Assembly: GCF_004006015.1 (NCBI RefSeq)
Contig: NZ_CP034766.1
Coordinates: forward strand, 3,381,001-3,445,000
Source: Rhodococcus sp. X156
Lineage (GTDB): Bacteria > Actinomycetota > Actinomycetes > Mycobacteriales > Mycobacteriaceae
Direction of reading: 5' to 3'
DNA: 64,000 bases
The position numbers were made by a program, and so were the translations under genes. Shown piece by piece: positions 52,940-62,587 of the stretch; the stretch's first letter is position 1, and each line of letters starts with the position of its first letter. The notes beneath the pieces were generated by a model. It was not told the DNA's origin. It ran no database searches and saw only the letters and a list, made by a program, of their open reading frames with translations.

Positions 52940-54184
52940 GTGACCGCCACGGGGGGCGGCCGTCGGCGTGAGCACGCGCGCTCGTCGGCCGGCACACGGA
53001 TCGACCCGGCCACGCCGCTGTGGCAGGGCGCCACCGTCTTCCGGGTGCTCACCTTCCTCTTCGCCCTCGGGGTGCAGGTCGCCTTCTCCCCCGGCTACGC
53101 CCACCCCGTGCTGAGCTGGGTGCTGGTGGGTGTGATGGGCGCCTGGACCGTGGTCACCGGTTTGGGTCACACGCAGGGCTGGGGCCGCACCCTCGCCATG
53201 GTGGCCGCCGACGTGGGCGTGGTCCTGGCGCTGCTGGCCCTGTCCCGCCTGGCGCTGACCACCGACCAGCTCGCCTCCCCCGACCCGCTGGTCACCACCA
53301 TCTGGGCGGCCAACCCGGTGGTGGCCGCCGCGGTGCTCGCGGGCCCGGCGCTGGGCTTCGGGGTGGGACTGGTGGTCGCGGTGGCCACCGCGCTGGTGAA
53401 TGGCTACGTGGACACCGACATCAGCCGGGACGGGGTGCTGCTGCTGTGCACCGGGCTGGTGCTCGGGGTGGCCGCCGACACCGCACGACGCTCGCACGCC
53501 CAGCTCGAGCGCGCGCTGCGGGTGCAGGCCGCGATCGCCGAGCGGGACCGACTGGCCCGCGAGGTGCACGACAGCGTGCTGCAGGTGCTCGCCTACATCC
53601 GTCGCCAGGGCAGCGAGCTCGGCGGTGACGCCGCGTCGCTGGCGGCGATGGCCGGGGAGCAGGAGGTGGCCCTGCGGGCGATGGTCTCGGCCGCGCCCGT
53701 CGACCCGACCGACGATCGCCAGCTGCCCAGCATCGACCTGCGCACGCTGCTGCAGGCCCAGGCGAGCTCGACGGTGTCGGTGTCCGTGCCTGGCACCAGC
53801 GTCCCGCTGCCGGGAGCGGTGGCGACCGAGCTGGCTGCCGTCACCCGCACCGCGCTGTCCAACGTCGCGGTGCACGCCGGGGTGGGGGCCAAGGCCTTCG
53901 TCCTGCTGGAGGACCTGGGCAGCGAGGTGGTGCTCAGCATTCGCGACGACGGCTGCGGCATCGCCGAGGGCCGCCTGGAGGAGGCCGAGCGCGAGGGCCG
54001 GATGGGGGTCGCGCGGTCGATCCGCGGCCGGGTCGCCGACCTCGGCGGTGAGCTGGTGCTGGAGACCGCGCCGGGCGAGGGAACCGAGTGGGAGGTCCGG
54101 GTGGCGCGGCCGAGCACGCCCCGCAGGAGCGACGAGACCGTCATGATGTCTGTGCGTCGGTGGGCGCACCGGCGCGGCCGGTAG
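52940..54184 (+). CDS. Two-component sensor histidine kinase (HisKA_3 type)
   Basis: A 414-residue kinase. GTG 52940 is preferred; the longer frame upstream is only the shadow of the Asp-Ala repeat. Membrane segments lie between residues 34 and 175, then a helical linker, dimerisation/phosphoacceptor helix REVHDSVLQVLAYI (His210) and an HATPase domain ending with DDGCGIAEGRLEEAEREGRMGVARSIRGRVADLGGELVLETAPGEGTEW. The N box is altered (TRTALSNVAVHA, usually ALNNAxKHA), but Asn is kept. Pairs with the LuxR-type regulator encoded 62 bases downstream. Confidence 0.9.
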   Translation: MTATGGGRRREHARSSAGTRIDPATPLWQGATVFRVLTFLFALGVQVAFSPGYAHPVLSWVLVGVMGAWTVVTGLGHTQGWGRTLAMVAADVGVVLALLALSRLALTTDQLASPDPLVTTIWAANPVVAAAVLAGPALGFGVGLVVAVATALVNGYVDTDISRDGVLLLCTGLVLGVAADTARRSHAQLERALRVQAAIAERDRLAREVHDSVLQVLAYIRRQGSELGGDAASLAAMAGEQEVALRAMVSAAPVDPTDDRQLPSIDLRTLLQAQASSTVSVSVPGTSVPLPGAVATELAAVTRTALSNVAVHAGVGAKAFVLLEDLGSEVVLSIRDDGCGIAEGRLEEAEREGRMGVARSIRGRVADLGGELVLETAPGEGTEWEVRVARPSTPRRSDETVMMSVRRWAHRRGR

Positions 54185-54246
54185 CCGAGATCAGCAGCGC
54201 CCAGCTTCAGCGGGCCCGAGGTTCCACACTGCCAACGGGGGGCACC

Positions 54247-54924
54247 ATGCAGGAGAGCACGACCGAGCCGGCTCGGGACACCGTGGTCCGGGTGATGGTG
54301 GTCGACGACCACCCGATGTGGCGGGACGGGGTCGCCCGCGACCTCACCGCTCGCGGCTTCGACGTGGTGGCCACCGCCGACGGCGTGGACTCCGCCGAGC
54401 GCATCGCCAGTGCCGTGCAGCCGGACGTCGTGCTGATGGACATGCAGCTGGGCAGCGGCTCCGGTGTCGACGCCACTGCCCGGGTGCTGCAGGTGTCGCC
54501 GGGCACGCGGGTGCTGGTGCTGTCGGCCTCCGGCGAGCAGTCCGACGTGCTCGACGCCGTCAAGGCAGGCGCCTCGGGCTACCTGGTCAAGAGCGCGTCC
54601 GTCACCGAGCTGGTCGACGCGGTGAGCGCCACTGCCGCGGGGCAGGCGGTGTTCACCCCGGGCCTGGCTGGGCTGGTGCTCGGTGAGTACCGGCGCATGT
54701 CCGCCGAGCCGGCGGCTGCAGGACCGTCCACCCCGCAGCTGTCCGAGCGGGAGACGGAGGTGCTGCGACTGGTGGCCAAGGGCCTCAGCGCCAAGCAGAT
54801 CGCCGCCCGGCTGGTGATCAGCCACCGCACCGTGGAGAACCACGTGCAGTCGACGCTGCGCAAGCTGCAGCTGGCCAACCGCGTCGAGCTGGCCCGCTAC
54901 GCCATCGAGCACGGCCTCGAGTAG
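54247..54924 (+). CDS. LuxR/NarL-family response regulator
   Basis: A 225-residue regulator: receiver domain with acidic Asp20-Asp21, phosphoacceptor Asp65 (VVLMDMQLG) and Lys near 115 (YLVKSAS), then a linker and a LuxR helix-turn-helix (LSERETEVLRLVAKGLSAKQIAARLVISHRTVENHVQSTLRKLQ). Partner of the HisKA_3 kinase directly upstream. Targets are unknown; the adjacent AI-2E transporter and DUF2339 genes are candidates. Confidence 0.93.
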   Translation: MQESTTEPARDTVVRVMVVDDHPMWRDGVARDLTARGFDVVATADGVDSAERIASAVQPDVVLMDMQLGSGSGVDATARVLQVSPGTRVLVLSASGEQSDVLDAVKAGASGYLVKSASVTELVDAVSATAAGQAVFTPGLAGLVLGEYRRMSAEPAAAGPSTPQLSERETEVLRLVAKGLSAKQIAARLVISHRTVENHVQSTLRKLQLANRVELARYAIEHGLE

Positions 54925-55002
54925 TGAACGCGCAGAACACTTCTGCCCGACACAAGTAGCAATACTCAGGACACGGCCGCGGCATTTGGCCACGATGGGT
55001 TC

Positions 55003-56964
55003 ATGACTCAGCACCCCGACCATGACGACGCCGTGGCACAGCTCGCCGACGAGGTCCGTTCGCTGCGCAAGCGGCTGGACGAGGTCGGTGCTGAACCCCC
55101 ACAGACTCCGGCGCCACCCACCGAGCCTGCGCCTGGCCGACCGGGCCCCAGCTGGGCCCCGGTGCCCCCGCCCGCCCCGGTCCGTCCCCCCCAGCCGGCC
55201 TTCCGCGCCGGCCCCCTGGGGCCCGCGCCTCGCCCGCCCCAGGTCGCCCAGCTGCCCAGCGGGCCGATCCCCCCGGCCGCCCGCGGTCCCCGCCCGCCCA
55301 GTGGCCCGCCCCGCCCGCCGGCGGGCCCACCGCCGTGGTCCGGCTCACCCCCGGGTTACCCCCCGCCGTCGGCCCCGGTCGCCCAGCCCGGGTGGTGGGC
55401 CCGGGAGAACACCACCAGCCGCGTGCTGGCGGTCGCCGGCTCCGTCATCACCCTGCTCGGCGTGGTGATGCTGCTCGTCCTCGCGGTGCAGAACGGCTTC
55501 CTGGGGGTCGTCCCCCGCGTCGTGGGCGGCGCCGTGCTGGCCACTGCGCTGCTGGGCCTGTCCTTCTGGGTGCGCAACCGGCCGGGTGGGCAGATCGGCT
55601 CGGTCACGCTGGCCGCCACCGGAGCGGTCGGGCTGTACCTGGACGTCGTGGTGGTCACCAGCACCTACCACTGGGTGCCGGTGCCCGTCGGTCTCGTGCT
55701 CGGCTTCGCCATCACCGCAGCCGGGCTGGGCATCGCCTACTGGTGGCGCTCCCAGCTGATGGCCCTGCTCGCCGTGCTGGCCTCGTGCGCCCTCTCCCCG
55801 TTCCTCATCCAGGACGGCGGTCCTGAGCTCACTGGCTTCGTCCTGGCGGTGTGCGTCGCCGCCGGCGTGCTGCACCTGCTGCGACCCTGGCAGGGCCTCT
55901 ACGTGGTGCAGACCGTGGCTCCGGTGCTCGCAGCGGCGATCTCCATCGTCGTGGCAGCCGATCGCGACACCCTCGTCTGGACCACCGCCGGCGCCTGCGT
56001 CCTGGTGACCGTGACGGGCCTGGTCTTCGCGCTGCTGGCCGTCCACCGTGATCGCACCGACAGCGTGGCGCCGGGCCTGCTGCCGCTGTCGGTGGTGCCC
56101 ACCCTGCTGACTCCCACGATCCTGTCGCAGTGGTCGGCGGTCGCCGTGGTCTCCGGCGCGGCTGCCGTGCTCATCGCCCTGCGCTTCTCCCTGCCGTGGC
56201 TGCCCCGATCGGTGCAGATGGTCCTCACCGGCGCCGGCTGCGTCGCGGCGTTCGAGGCCATGTGCCTGGCCGCCACCGTGGAGTCGCGGGCTTCGCTCAT
56301 GCTGACGGCCACCATCGTGCTCGTGGTGATCGCCCACCAGCTGCGCTCGCGGCTGGCGCTGGGCCTGGCCACCGGTTTCGGTGCTCTGGGCCTCGCGATG
56401 CTGATGGAGCTCGCCCCGCCCGAGCTCGCGCTGTCCGACTCCTGGGCCTCGGCGCACGCCGGCTGGCCCGCCGTGGTCGCCGGCACGCTGCTCGTCGTGG
56501 CGGCCGGCGCCCTCGCCTACGAGGTGCACTGGTCCCGGGTGCTCGGTGCCGACCCGATCAGTTGGCTCGTCGGCGGAGCGGCGATGCTCTACGGCGCCAG
56601 CACCGCGCTCGTCGCCGCCGGCGTGCTGATCTCCCCGGAGCACGGCTACATGGGGGGCCACACCGCAGCCACAGTGACCTGGATGATTGCCGCACTGGTG
56701 CTGCTGAGCCTGGGCCTGTCCACCACGAGGCAGTCGCTGGTGGCCCGGGTGGCTGGGCTGATCCTGGCCGGGTCGGCCGTGGCCAAGCTGCTGCTGTTCG
56801 ACCTGGCCGCGGTCAGCGGCATCGCCCGGGTGATCGGGTTCATCGTGGTGGGCCTGATGCTCATCGCCGCTGGCATGCGCTACGCCAGGGCCATCGGCAG
56901 CCAGCCCGAGTCGCAGCAGCAGCCGGGTGGCCCGCAGGTGCCCTCGGCACACCACCTGGGCTGA
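55003..56964 (+). CDS. DUF2339 polytopic membrane protein
   Basis: A 653-residue protein. An N-terminal coiled start (DDAVAQLADEVRSLRKRLDEVG), a long Pro-rich linker (about residues 28-130) and some seventeen hydrophobic segments from 135 to the end. RVLAVAGSVITLLGVVMLLVLAVQNGFL at the first segment and WWARENTTSRVLA before it are typical of DUF2339. Function unknown; the Pro-rich region might interact with cytoskeletal or SH3-like partners, which is speculative. Convergent with mmpL3, 36 bases away. Confidence 0.8.
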   Translation: MTQHPDHDDAVAQLADEVRSLRKRLDEVGAEPPQTPAPPTEPAPGRPGPSWAPVPPPAPVRPPQPAFRAGPLGPAPRPPQVAQLPSGPIPPAARGPRPPSGPPRPPAGPPPWSGSPPGYPPPSAPVAQPGWWARENTTSRVLAVAGSVITLLGVVMLLVLAVQNGFLGVVPRVVGGAVLATALLGLSFWVRNRPGGQIGSVTLAATGAVGLYLDVVVVTSTYHWVPVPVGLVLGFAITAAGLGIAYWWRSQLMALLAVLASCALSPFLIQDGGPELTGFVLAVCVAAGVLHLLRPWQGLYVVQTVAPVLAAAISIVVAADRDTLVWTTAGACVLVTVTGLVFALLAVHRDRTDSVAPGLLPLSVVPTLLTPTILSQWSAVAVVSGAAAVLIALRFSLPWLPRSVQMVLTGAGCVAAFEAMCLAATVESRASLMLTATIVLVVIAHQLRSRLALGLATGFGALGLAMLMELAPPELALSDSWASAHAGWPAVVAGTLLVVAAGALAYEVHWSRVLGADPISWLVGGAAMLYGASTALVAAGVLISPEHGYMGGHTAATVTWMIAALVLLSLGLSTTRQSLVARVAGLILAGSAVAKLLLFDLAAVSGIARVIGFIVVGLMLIAAGMRYARAIGSQPESQQQPGGPQVPSAHHLG

Positions 56965-57000
56965 CCGCCCGGTCCCGGCGCCCCGCGCTGCCTCCCCCCA

Positions 57001-59259
57001 CTACCAGCGGGGGACGGGGTAGCCGGGGCGCTCCGGCGTCGAGCGGTGCTTGCCCGGGGCGCTGCGCTGCCGTGATCCACGACGTCCGCCCGAGGACGGC
57101 GGGCCCGAGCGGTCGGGATGGTCCTCGCCCGGCTCGCTCGGCTCGTGCTCGGACAGCCCGATGCGCTGCTGCAGCCGCAGCAGTGCCGGCGGGGCCCACC
57201 ACGTCCGGTCCCCGATCAGCGCGATCACCGCGGGCACCAGCAGCAGCCGCACCACGGTGGCGTCCAGCGCCAGGGCGAAGATCAGGCCCAGACCCAGGAA
57301 GCGCATCGTGGACACCTCGGAGAACGCGAACGCCCCGGTGACCACCACCAGCAGCAGCGCAGCGGCACTGATCACCCCGCCCGTCCGGGCGGTGCCCGCG
57401 CGCACGGCGTCCCGGGTGCTGGCCCCGTTTGCCCGCGCCTCGACCATCCGGGAGAGCAGGAACACCTCGTAGTCGGTGGACAGGCCGAAGACAATGGCCG
57501 CCATCAGCACCACCACGCCGGCCTCCATCGGACCGGGGGTGATGCCCACCAGCCCCGCACCGTGGCCGTCCACGAAGATCCAGGTCAGGAAGCCCAGCGT
57601 CGAGCCGAGCCCGAGGGCGCTCATCAGGACCGCCTTCAGCGGCAGGATCACCGACCCGAAGGCCAGGAACATCAGCACGAAGGTGGCCACCGCCAGCAGC
57701 AGCGCCATCCAGGGCAGCGTCGACTGCAGCGCGGACAGGCTGTCCGTGCTGCTGGCGGTCTTGCCGCCCACCAGCACGTTCGTGCCCTCCGGGACCGGCA
57801 GGGCACGCAGCTCGTCCACCACCTGCTGCCGGCTAGGGGCGCCCTCGGCCCCCTCGCCCAGGGGCACCGTGAGCACGGTGACGCCCTCGCCGCTGGCCCC
57901 CGGCTGCGCCGGGCCGGCGCCACGCACGCCGCTCACGGCGGCGACCACCTGCTGCGTCTGCTCGGGCGTGGCGCCGCTGATCGCCACGGTCGCTGACTCC
58001 GAGGCCAGCGCGGGGAACTGCTGGGCGACCTGCTCGGTCGCGGTGCGGGCCGCAGAGTCGGCGGGCAGCGCACGCTCGCTGACGTCGCCGAAGGAGGCTC
58101 CGGCGAAGGGCAGGGTGAGCGCGGCCAGCACCGCCACGATGGGGACGGCCACCAGGGCGGGGCGGCGCATCACCGTGCTCGCGACCTGCCCCCAGAAGCC
58201 GTCCAGCTGCGCCGCGCCCACCTTGCGGCGAGCCCGACCGGGCACGCTCAGGGCGTCGATGCGCGGACCCAGCACCGACAGCAGCGCGGGCAGCACGGTC
58301 AGTGCCAGGAACGCGGCCATGCCCACTGCGGCCATGCCGCCGTAGCCCAGTGACTTGAGGAAGTTCTGCGGGAACAGCAGCAGCCCGGACATCGCCACCG
58401 CCAGCAGCGTCGCCGAGAACGCCACGGTGCGCCCGGCGGTGGCCACGGTGCGTGCGACCGCGTCGGCCACGGTGCGTCCACCGGCCAGCTCCTCGCGGAA
58501 GCGGCTGACGGTGAACAGCCCGTAGTCGATGGCCAGGCCCAGCCCGATGAGGGTCACCACGTTGACCGCGAAGGAGTTGACCGGCACCACCAGGCTCAGC
58601 AGCCGCAGCAGGCCCAGCGAGCTGAGGATGGTGAGCACTCCCACCACCAGCGGCAGCGACGCGGCCACCAGCCCGCCGAAGATGAACAGCAGCAGCACCA
58701 GCACCACCGGCAGCGAGATGCTCTCCGCCCGCACCAGGTCGGCTGCGGTGCGCTCGTTCACCTCGGTGCCCACCGGGGCTGATCCCGCCAGCGCCAGCTC
58801 CACCCCGTCGACCGCGAAGGCGTCCTGCACCTGGGTGTAGCTGTCCAGCACCGCGGAGTCGTCCTGCCCGGCCAGGGTGATCACGGCCAGGCCGCGGGTG
58901 CCGGTCGCGTCCATCAGCTGCGGAGCCGGGGTGGTCCACAGCGAGACCACGGACGCGACGTGCTCCGGCGGCAGCGTCGTCAGGCGGTCGCGGATCTGCT
59001 GGCCCAGCACGGGGTCGTCGATGCGCGTGCCCGCCGGCGCGGTGTAGACGGCGAGCACGTCCCCGCCGGTGCGGCCGAAGCGCTCCTCCACCAGCTGCGC
59101 GGCCCGCGCCGACTCCGACTCCGGATCGTCAAATCCGCCCTGCGCCAAGCGATCGAACAGGCCCGCGCCGAAGACGCCGGCCAGCACCGCCGCGAGCACC
59201 ACCAGCCCCAGCACCCACCGGCGGCGGCGGTGCACGAGGTAACCCCAGCTGGCGAACAC
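57001..59259 (-). CDS. mmpL3: MmpL3-type RND transporter
   Basis: A 752-residue RND protein from a GTG at 59259. Twelve membrane segments, two periplasmic loops, and the family's proton-relay pairs in LAIDYGLFTVSRFREE (first half) and GLSTDYEVFLLSRMVEA (second half). Ends in a WWAPPALLRLQQRIG segment like MmpL3 after its last helix, then a short basic tail; mycobacterial MmpL3 (about 944 residues) has a long extra C-terminal domain that is absent here. MmpL3 exports trehalose monomycolate. The neighbours NYN protein and trmB are the same as beside mmpL3 in Mycobacterium, which supports orthology. Confidence 0.85.
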   Translation of the reverse strand: MFASWGYLVHRRRRWVLGLVVLAAVLAGVFGAGLFDRLAQGGFDDPESESARAAQLVEERFGRTGGDVLAVYTAPAGTRIDDPVLGQQIRDRLTTLPPEHVASVVSLWTTPAPQLMDATGTRGLAVITLAGQDDSAVLDSYTQVQDAFAVDGVELALAGSAPVGTEVNERTAADLVRAESISLPVVLVLLLFIFGGLVAASLPLVVGVLTILSSLGLLRLLSLVVPVNSFAVNVVTLIGLGLAIDYGLFTVSRFREELAGGRTVADAVARTVATAGRTVAFSATLLAVAMSGLLLFPQNFLKSLGYGGMAAVGMAAFLALTVLPALLSVLGPRIDALSVPGRARRKVGAAQLDGFWGQVASTVMRRPALVAVPIVAVLAALTLPFAGASFGDVSERALPADSAARTATEQVAQQFPALASESATVAISGATPEQTQQVVAAVSGVRGAGPAQPGASGEGVTVLTVPLGEGAEGAPSRQQVVDELRALPVPEGTNVLVGGKTASSTDSLSALQSTLPWMALLLAVATFVLMFLAFGSVILPLKAVLMSALGLGSTLGFLTWIFVDGHGAGLVGITPGPMEAGVVVLMAAIVFGLSTDYEVFLLSRMVEARANGASTRDAVRAGTARTGGVISAAALLLVVVTGAFAFSEVSTMRFLGLGLIFALALDATVVRLLLVPAVIALIGDRTWWAPPALLRLQQRIGLSEHEPSEPGEDHPDRSGPPSSGGRRGSRQRSAPGKHRSTPERPGYPVPRW

Positions 59260-59371
59260 GGACGGGACTCCTGACGGTGGGGAGAAGGGCCGCGGACAGT
59301 CTGCCTAACGGGCGCCGAAGGGCGACTGACCGGCCCGACCCCAGCGCGTCGACCGTGGCAAACTCGAAGGT

Positions 59372-59408
59372 GGGCCCGTCGCGCCAACCCCCCGTGCGCG
59401 ACGGGCCC
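59372..59408. terminator. Hairpin between NYN gene and mmpL3
   Basis: A perfect 13-bp GC stem (59372-59384 with 59396-59408; 11-base loop) lies 31 bases past the NYN-gene stop on the minus strand and 113 bases before the mmpL3 start. No T-run. It suggests that mmpL3 has its own promoter. Confidence 0.75.
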
Positions 59409-59438
59409 CCTCGCGCGTACCGGTGGCCCGTCCGCGGC

Positions 59439-60116
59439 TCAGCGGTGTGCGAGCAGCGCCGACAGCGGGCGCAGGGGCTGCAGCCAGGCACCGTCGTCGG
59501 GCAGGTTCTCCAGGTTGATCCGCGGCAGCGGCTCCCGGAAGACCCCGGGGATGTCCTCCAGGTCCACGAAGTTCACCAGCGGATCAGCGACCGCCCAGCT
59601 GGCGTGCTCCCGGAAGCCCAGCACCTGCACGGCCACGCCCTCGGCGGCCAGCTCCTCCAGCGGCTCCCGGAAGGCCTGACCGTCGGCGGAGGCCACGATG
59701 ATCCCGGCCAAGCCGCAGGTGTGCTGGCGCAGCGCGATGTGGTCGAGCATGTCTGCGTCCACGTCGCTGTACTCGTCCAGCTTGGGCTTGGCGAACACCG
59801 CGAAGCCGACGTTGCGCAGGGCCTCCACCCACGGGCGGACGACCTCCGCGGTGCCCTGGGCGATGTTGGTGAACACCGTCGCCTCGGGCTCCAGCGGGCC
59901 GCCCGAGCCGTTCTCGCGCTGCAGGTCCTCCGTGCGGGTCAGCAACCAGCGACCCAGCGCGTCGAAGCGGGGCCGGAAGGCCGCTGTCGGTCGGCCGCCG
60001 AGGATGGACCCCAGACCCATGTCCAGGTTTGGGGCGTCCCACACCAGCAGGACCCGACGGCTCTGCTCAGGCTGGGAGGAGATCGCGGGTGAGGCGCTCG
60101 CAGTGCTGGTGCTCAT
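59439..60116 (-). CDS. NYN-domain (LabA/DUF88-like) putative RNase
   Basis: A 225-residue protein with a NYN/PIN-like fold: VLLVWDAPNLDMGLG near residues 23-37 (Asp27, Asn30), KLDEYSDVDADMLDHIALRQ near 122 with acidic residues, and IIVASADGQAFREPLEELA near 150 with the third Asp. These acidic positions match the metal site of NYN nucleases. Homologue position between mmpL3 and trmB is conserved in Mycobacterium (Rv0207c). Possibly an RNA-processing enzyme; no direct target known. Confidence 0.88.
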   Translation of the reverse strand: MSTSTASASPAISSQPEQSRRVLLVWDAPNLDMGLGSILGGRPTAAFRPRFDALGRWLLTRTEDLQRENGSGGPLEPEATVFTNIAQGTAEVVRPWVEALRNVGFAVFAKPKLDEYSDVDADMLDHIALRQHTCGLAGIIVASADGQAFREPLEELAAEGVAVQVLGFREHASWAVADPLVNFVDLEDIPGVFREPLPRINLENLPDDGAWLQPLRPLSALLAHR

Positions 60117-60156
60117 GCTGTGATGATGCCTCAGGCGACCATCGCTCGCGCGACGT

Positions 60157-60855
60157 TCATCGCTTTCGCCACAGCAGCTCGGTGACCGCCGTGCCCGCCT
60201 GCTCGGCCCGGTTCTCGAACTTGGTGACGGGGCGACGCAGCAGCATCGGTGACTCCGCAGCCAGGTCGACGCGGGTCAGCAGCGGTTCCGCGTCGCCCAC
60301 CTCCGCCACCTCCTCGGCGTAGGGCAGGTGGTCGGTGGCGACGTGCAGCACGCCCCCCGAGCGCAGCCGGGTCGCGATCAGCTGCACCACCGGCTGCTTG
60401 AGCAGGCGGCGCTTGTGGTGCTTGTGCTTGGGCCAGGGGTCGGGGAAGAACACCCGCACCCCGGCCAGCGACTCCTCGGCGAGCTGGTGGGTGAACACCT
60501 GCACCGCGTCGCCACGCACCGCCCGCACGTTGGTCACGCCCGCGGCCCTGCAGTGCTGCACCAGCTGGGCCAGGCCCGGCCGGTAGACCTCGATGGCCAG
60601 CAGGTTCACCTCCGGCTCCGCGGCAGCCATCGCGGCGGTGGCCGTGCCGGTGCCGGACCCGATCTCCACCACCAGCGGGGCCTCGCGGCCGAACCACGCG
60701 GCCAGGTCCAGCGGCTCGTCGCCCGCGTCGGTGCCCATGGCCGGCCACCACTCGTCCCAGGCGCGCTGGCGGGCCGGGGTCAGCGCGTCGCGCCGGGACC
60801 GGAAGCTGACCACCCGGGCGCGGGGCCGGTCGAGCGGGGCGGACGTGTCGGACAT
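60157..60855 (-). CDS. trmB: tRNA (guanine-N7-)-methyltransferase
   Basis: A 232-residue protein. SAM site VVEIGSGTGTATAAMAAAEPEVNLLAIEVYRPGLAQL (about residues 61-97), RVFFPDPWPKHKHHKRRLL (about 143-161; the TrmB signature PDPWPKxxHxKRR) and a C-terminal TKFENRAEQAGTAVTELLWRKR. It forms m7G46 in tRNA. A 15-base tandem repeat (60871-60900) lies directly before its start. Confidence 0.95.
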   Translation of the reverse strand: MSDTSAPLDRPRARVVSFRSRRDALTPARQRAWDEWWPAMGTDAGDEPLDLAAWFGREAPLVVEIGSGTGTATAAMAAAEPEVNLLAIEVYRPGLAQLVQHCRAAGVTNVRAVRGDAVQVFTHQLAEESLAGVRVFFPDPWPKHKHHKRRLLKQPVVQLIATRLRSGGVLHVATDHLPYAEEVAEVGDAEPLLTRVDLAAESPMLLRRPVTKFENRAEQAGTAVTELLWRKR

Positions 60856-60870
60856 CGGGTGTGCTCCAGA

Positions 60871-60906
60871 GTCAGGGCTTCGGGGGTCAGGGCTTCAGGG
60901 GTCGGG
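60871..60906. repeat. 15-base tandem repeat upstream of trmB
   Basis: GTCAGGGCTTCGGGG (60871-60885) is followed by GTCAGGGCTTCAGGG (60886-60900) and a partial third copy beginning GTCGGG at 60901. It lies 16 bases before the trmB ATG, in the leader or promoter. The rest of the 195-base gap to the divergent dynamin gene shows no gene. Confidence 0.7.
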
Positions 60907-61051
60907 GCCGGTACCAGGCTGCCTCATGGCCCTGACCGGGTCGTCGACGGACCCTGCCCACTGTGACGGGAGCTGACTGCTGCCGGTCACCCCACGGCAA
61001 CGCTGCGTCATGGCACGATCGTCCGACAGGCGTGCACCGGAGGGAGGGCTG

Positions 61052-62587
61052 ATGACCGCTGTCGTGGGCCAGGCCCTGCCCGGCGCCCCGGCCACCTCCC
61101 TGCGCGACGCCCTGCTCGCGACCTGCCACGACCTGGCCCAGCGCTGCTCCCCGGAGACCGCGGCCGGCGTGGGGCACGTCGCCGCACGGCTCAGCAGTCC
61201 CCTGCAGGTCGCCGTCGCCGGACGCATCTCCTCGGGCAAGTCCACGCTGGTGAACGCCCTCATCGGCCGCCGGGTGGCGCCCACCGCGGTGGGTGAGTGC
61301 ACCCGTCTGGTCACCCGCTTCTCCTACGGTGACGTCGACCGGGTGGAGGTCATCACCCACGCCGGGGCCCGCACGGTGGTGCCGCTGACCGCCGAGGGCA
61401 TGATCCCGGCCGACGTGGCCACCCTCGCCGGGGTGCGGCCCGAGGAGGTGTCCCACCTCGAGGCCTACCTGACCAGCGCGCTGCTCGCGGAGCTGACGGT
61501 GGTGGACACCCCCGGCCTGGGGTCGCTGGACATCGCGTCGTCGGCGCGCACCGATGCGCACCTGGTGGGCAGCACCCGCAGCGCGGTGGCCGGAGCCGAG
61601 GCGGTGCTCTACGTCTTCACCCAGACCGTGCGCGCCGACGACGCCGAGGCACTGGCCGCCTTCGCCGGTGCCACCGCCGGGCAGGAAGCGGGCCCGGTGA
61701 ACGCGCTTGGGCTGTTGAACAAGGCCGACACCGTGGCCCCGGAGTCGGTGGCCGAGGCCGGCGGAAACGTCTCGCAGGCGGCACGGCTGCTCGCCGCCGC
61801 CCAGCAGCGGCTGCTGGGGTCACGGGTGGCCGAGGTGCTGCCGGTGATCGGTCTGCTGGGCGAGACCTGCGAGACCGGGGGCCTGGGGGCGCGCGAGGTG
61901 GAGGCGCTACGGGTGCTCGCCGCCGTCCCCGACGACACCCGCATCGCGATGCTGCTGGCCACTGACCTGTTCCTCTCCCTGGACTGCCCCCTGGACGTGG
62001 CCACCCGGCGGCACCTGCTGGAGGTGCTCGACCTCTACGGGGTGGCGTGCGCGGTGCGGGCCCTGCGCGCCGACCCGCACATGTCCGTGGGCCGCCTGCG
62101 GACCGCCCTCAACGCGGTGTCCGGCCTGGCCCAGGTGCGGGAGCGGCTGGCGGTCGTGTTCAGCGCCCGCGCCGAGGGGATCAAGGCCTCCGCCGCACTC
62201 GCCTCGCTGTCCGCGCTGGCCCGCAGCTGTCCGCAGCCGAGCGACCAACGGCTGCTGCGCGGGGCGGTGGAGCAGCTGCTGCGACGGCCGGAGACCCACC
62301 AGCTGCGCCTGGTGGAGGTCCAGACGCTGCTGCGCACCGGGGCGGTGCCGCTGCCGCCGGCACTGGTGGGCGAGGCGCTGCGGCTGCGCCCCGGCACCGC
62401 CCCCGCTCACCAGCTCGGGCTGCCCGGCGCCACCCGCGCCGAGCTGGCCGAGCGCGCGCTGCAGCGGGCGGGGTGGTGGCGCTCGTTCGCCACCTTCGCC
62501 GAGGACACCGGGCAGGCACGGGTGGGCCAGGTGGTCCACCGCGCGTACTTCCTGCTCTGGCAGGAGCTGCGGGACGCTGCTCGGTGA
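61052..62587 (+). CDS. Dynamin-like GTPase, IniC type
   Basis: A 511-residue protein from ATG 61052, preceded by GGAGGGAGGG. G domain: P-loop AGRISSGKSTLVNAL (57-65 core), switch region GECTRLVTRF, G3 VVDTPGLGS near 150, G4 LLNKADT near 230. The rest is helical with no clear membrane segment, as in mycobacterial IniC, the partner of membrane-bound IniA. Bacterial dynamins remodel or protect the membrane under stress. Its stop overlaps the start of a second dynamin gene (GTGA), consistent with a heteromeric pair. Confidence 0.9.
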   Translation: MTAVVGQALPGAPATSLRDALLATCHDLAQRCSPETAAGVGHVAARLSSPLQVAVAGRISSGKSTLVNALIGRRVAPTAVGECTRLVTRFSYGDVDRVEVITHAGARTVVPLTAEGMIPADVATLAGVRPEEVSHLEAYLTSALLAELTVVDTPGLGSLDIASSARTDAHLVGSTRSAVAGAEAVLYVFTQTVRADDAEALAAFAGATAGQEAGPVNALGLLNKADTVAPESVAEAGGNVSQAARLLAAAQQRLLGSRVAEVLPVIGLLGETCETGGLGAREVEALRVLAAVPDDTRIAMLLATDLFLSLDCPLDVATRRHLLEVLDLYGVACAVRALRADPHMSVGRLRTALNAVSGLAQVRERLAVVFSARAEGIKASAALASLSALARSCPQPSDQRLLRGAVEQLLRRPETHQLRLVEVQTLLRTGAVPLPPALVGEALRLRPGTAPAHQLGLPGATRAELAERALQRAGWWRSFATFAEDTGQARVGQVVHRAYFLLWQELRDAAR

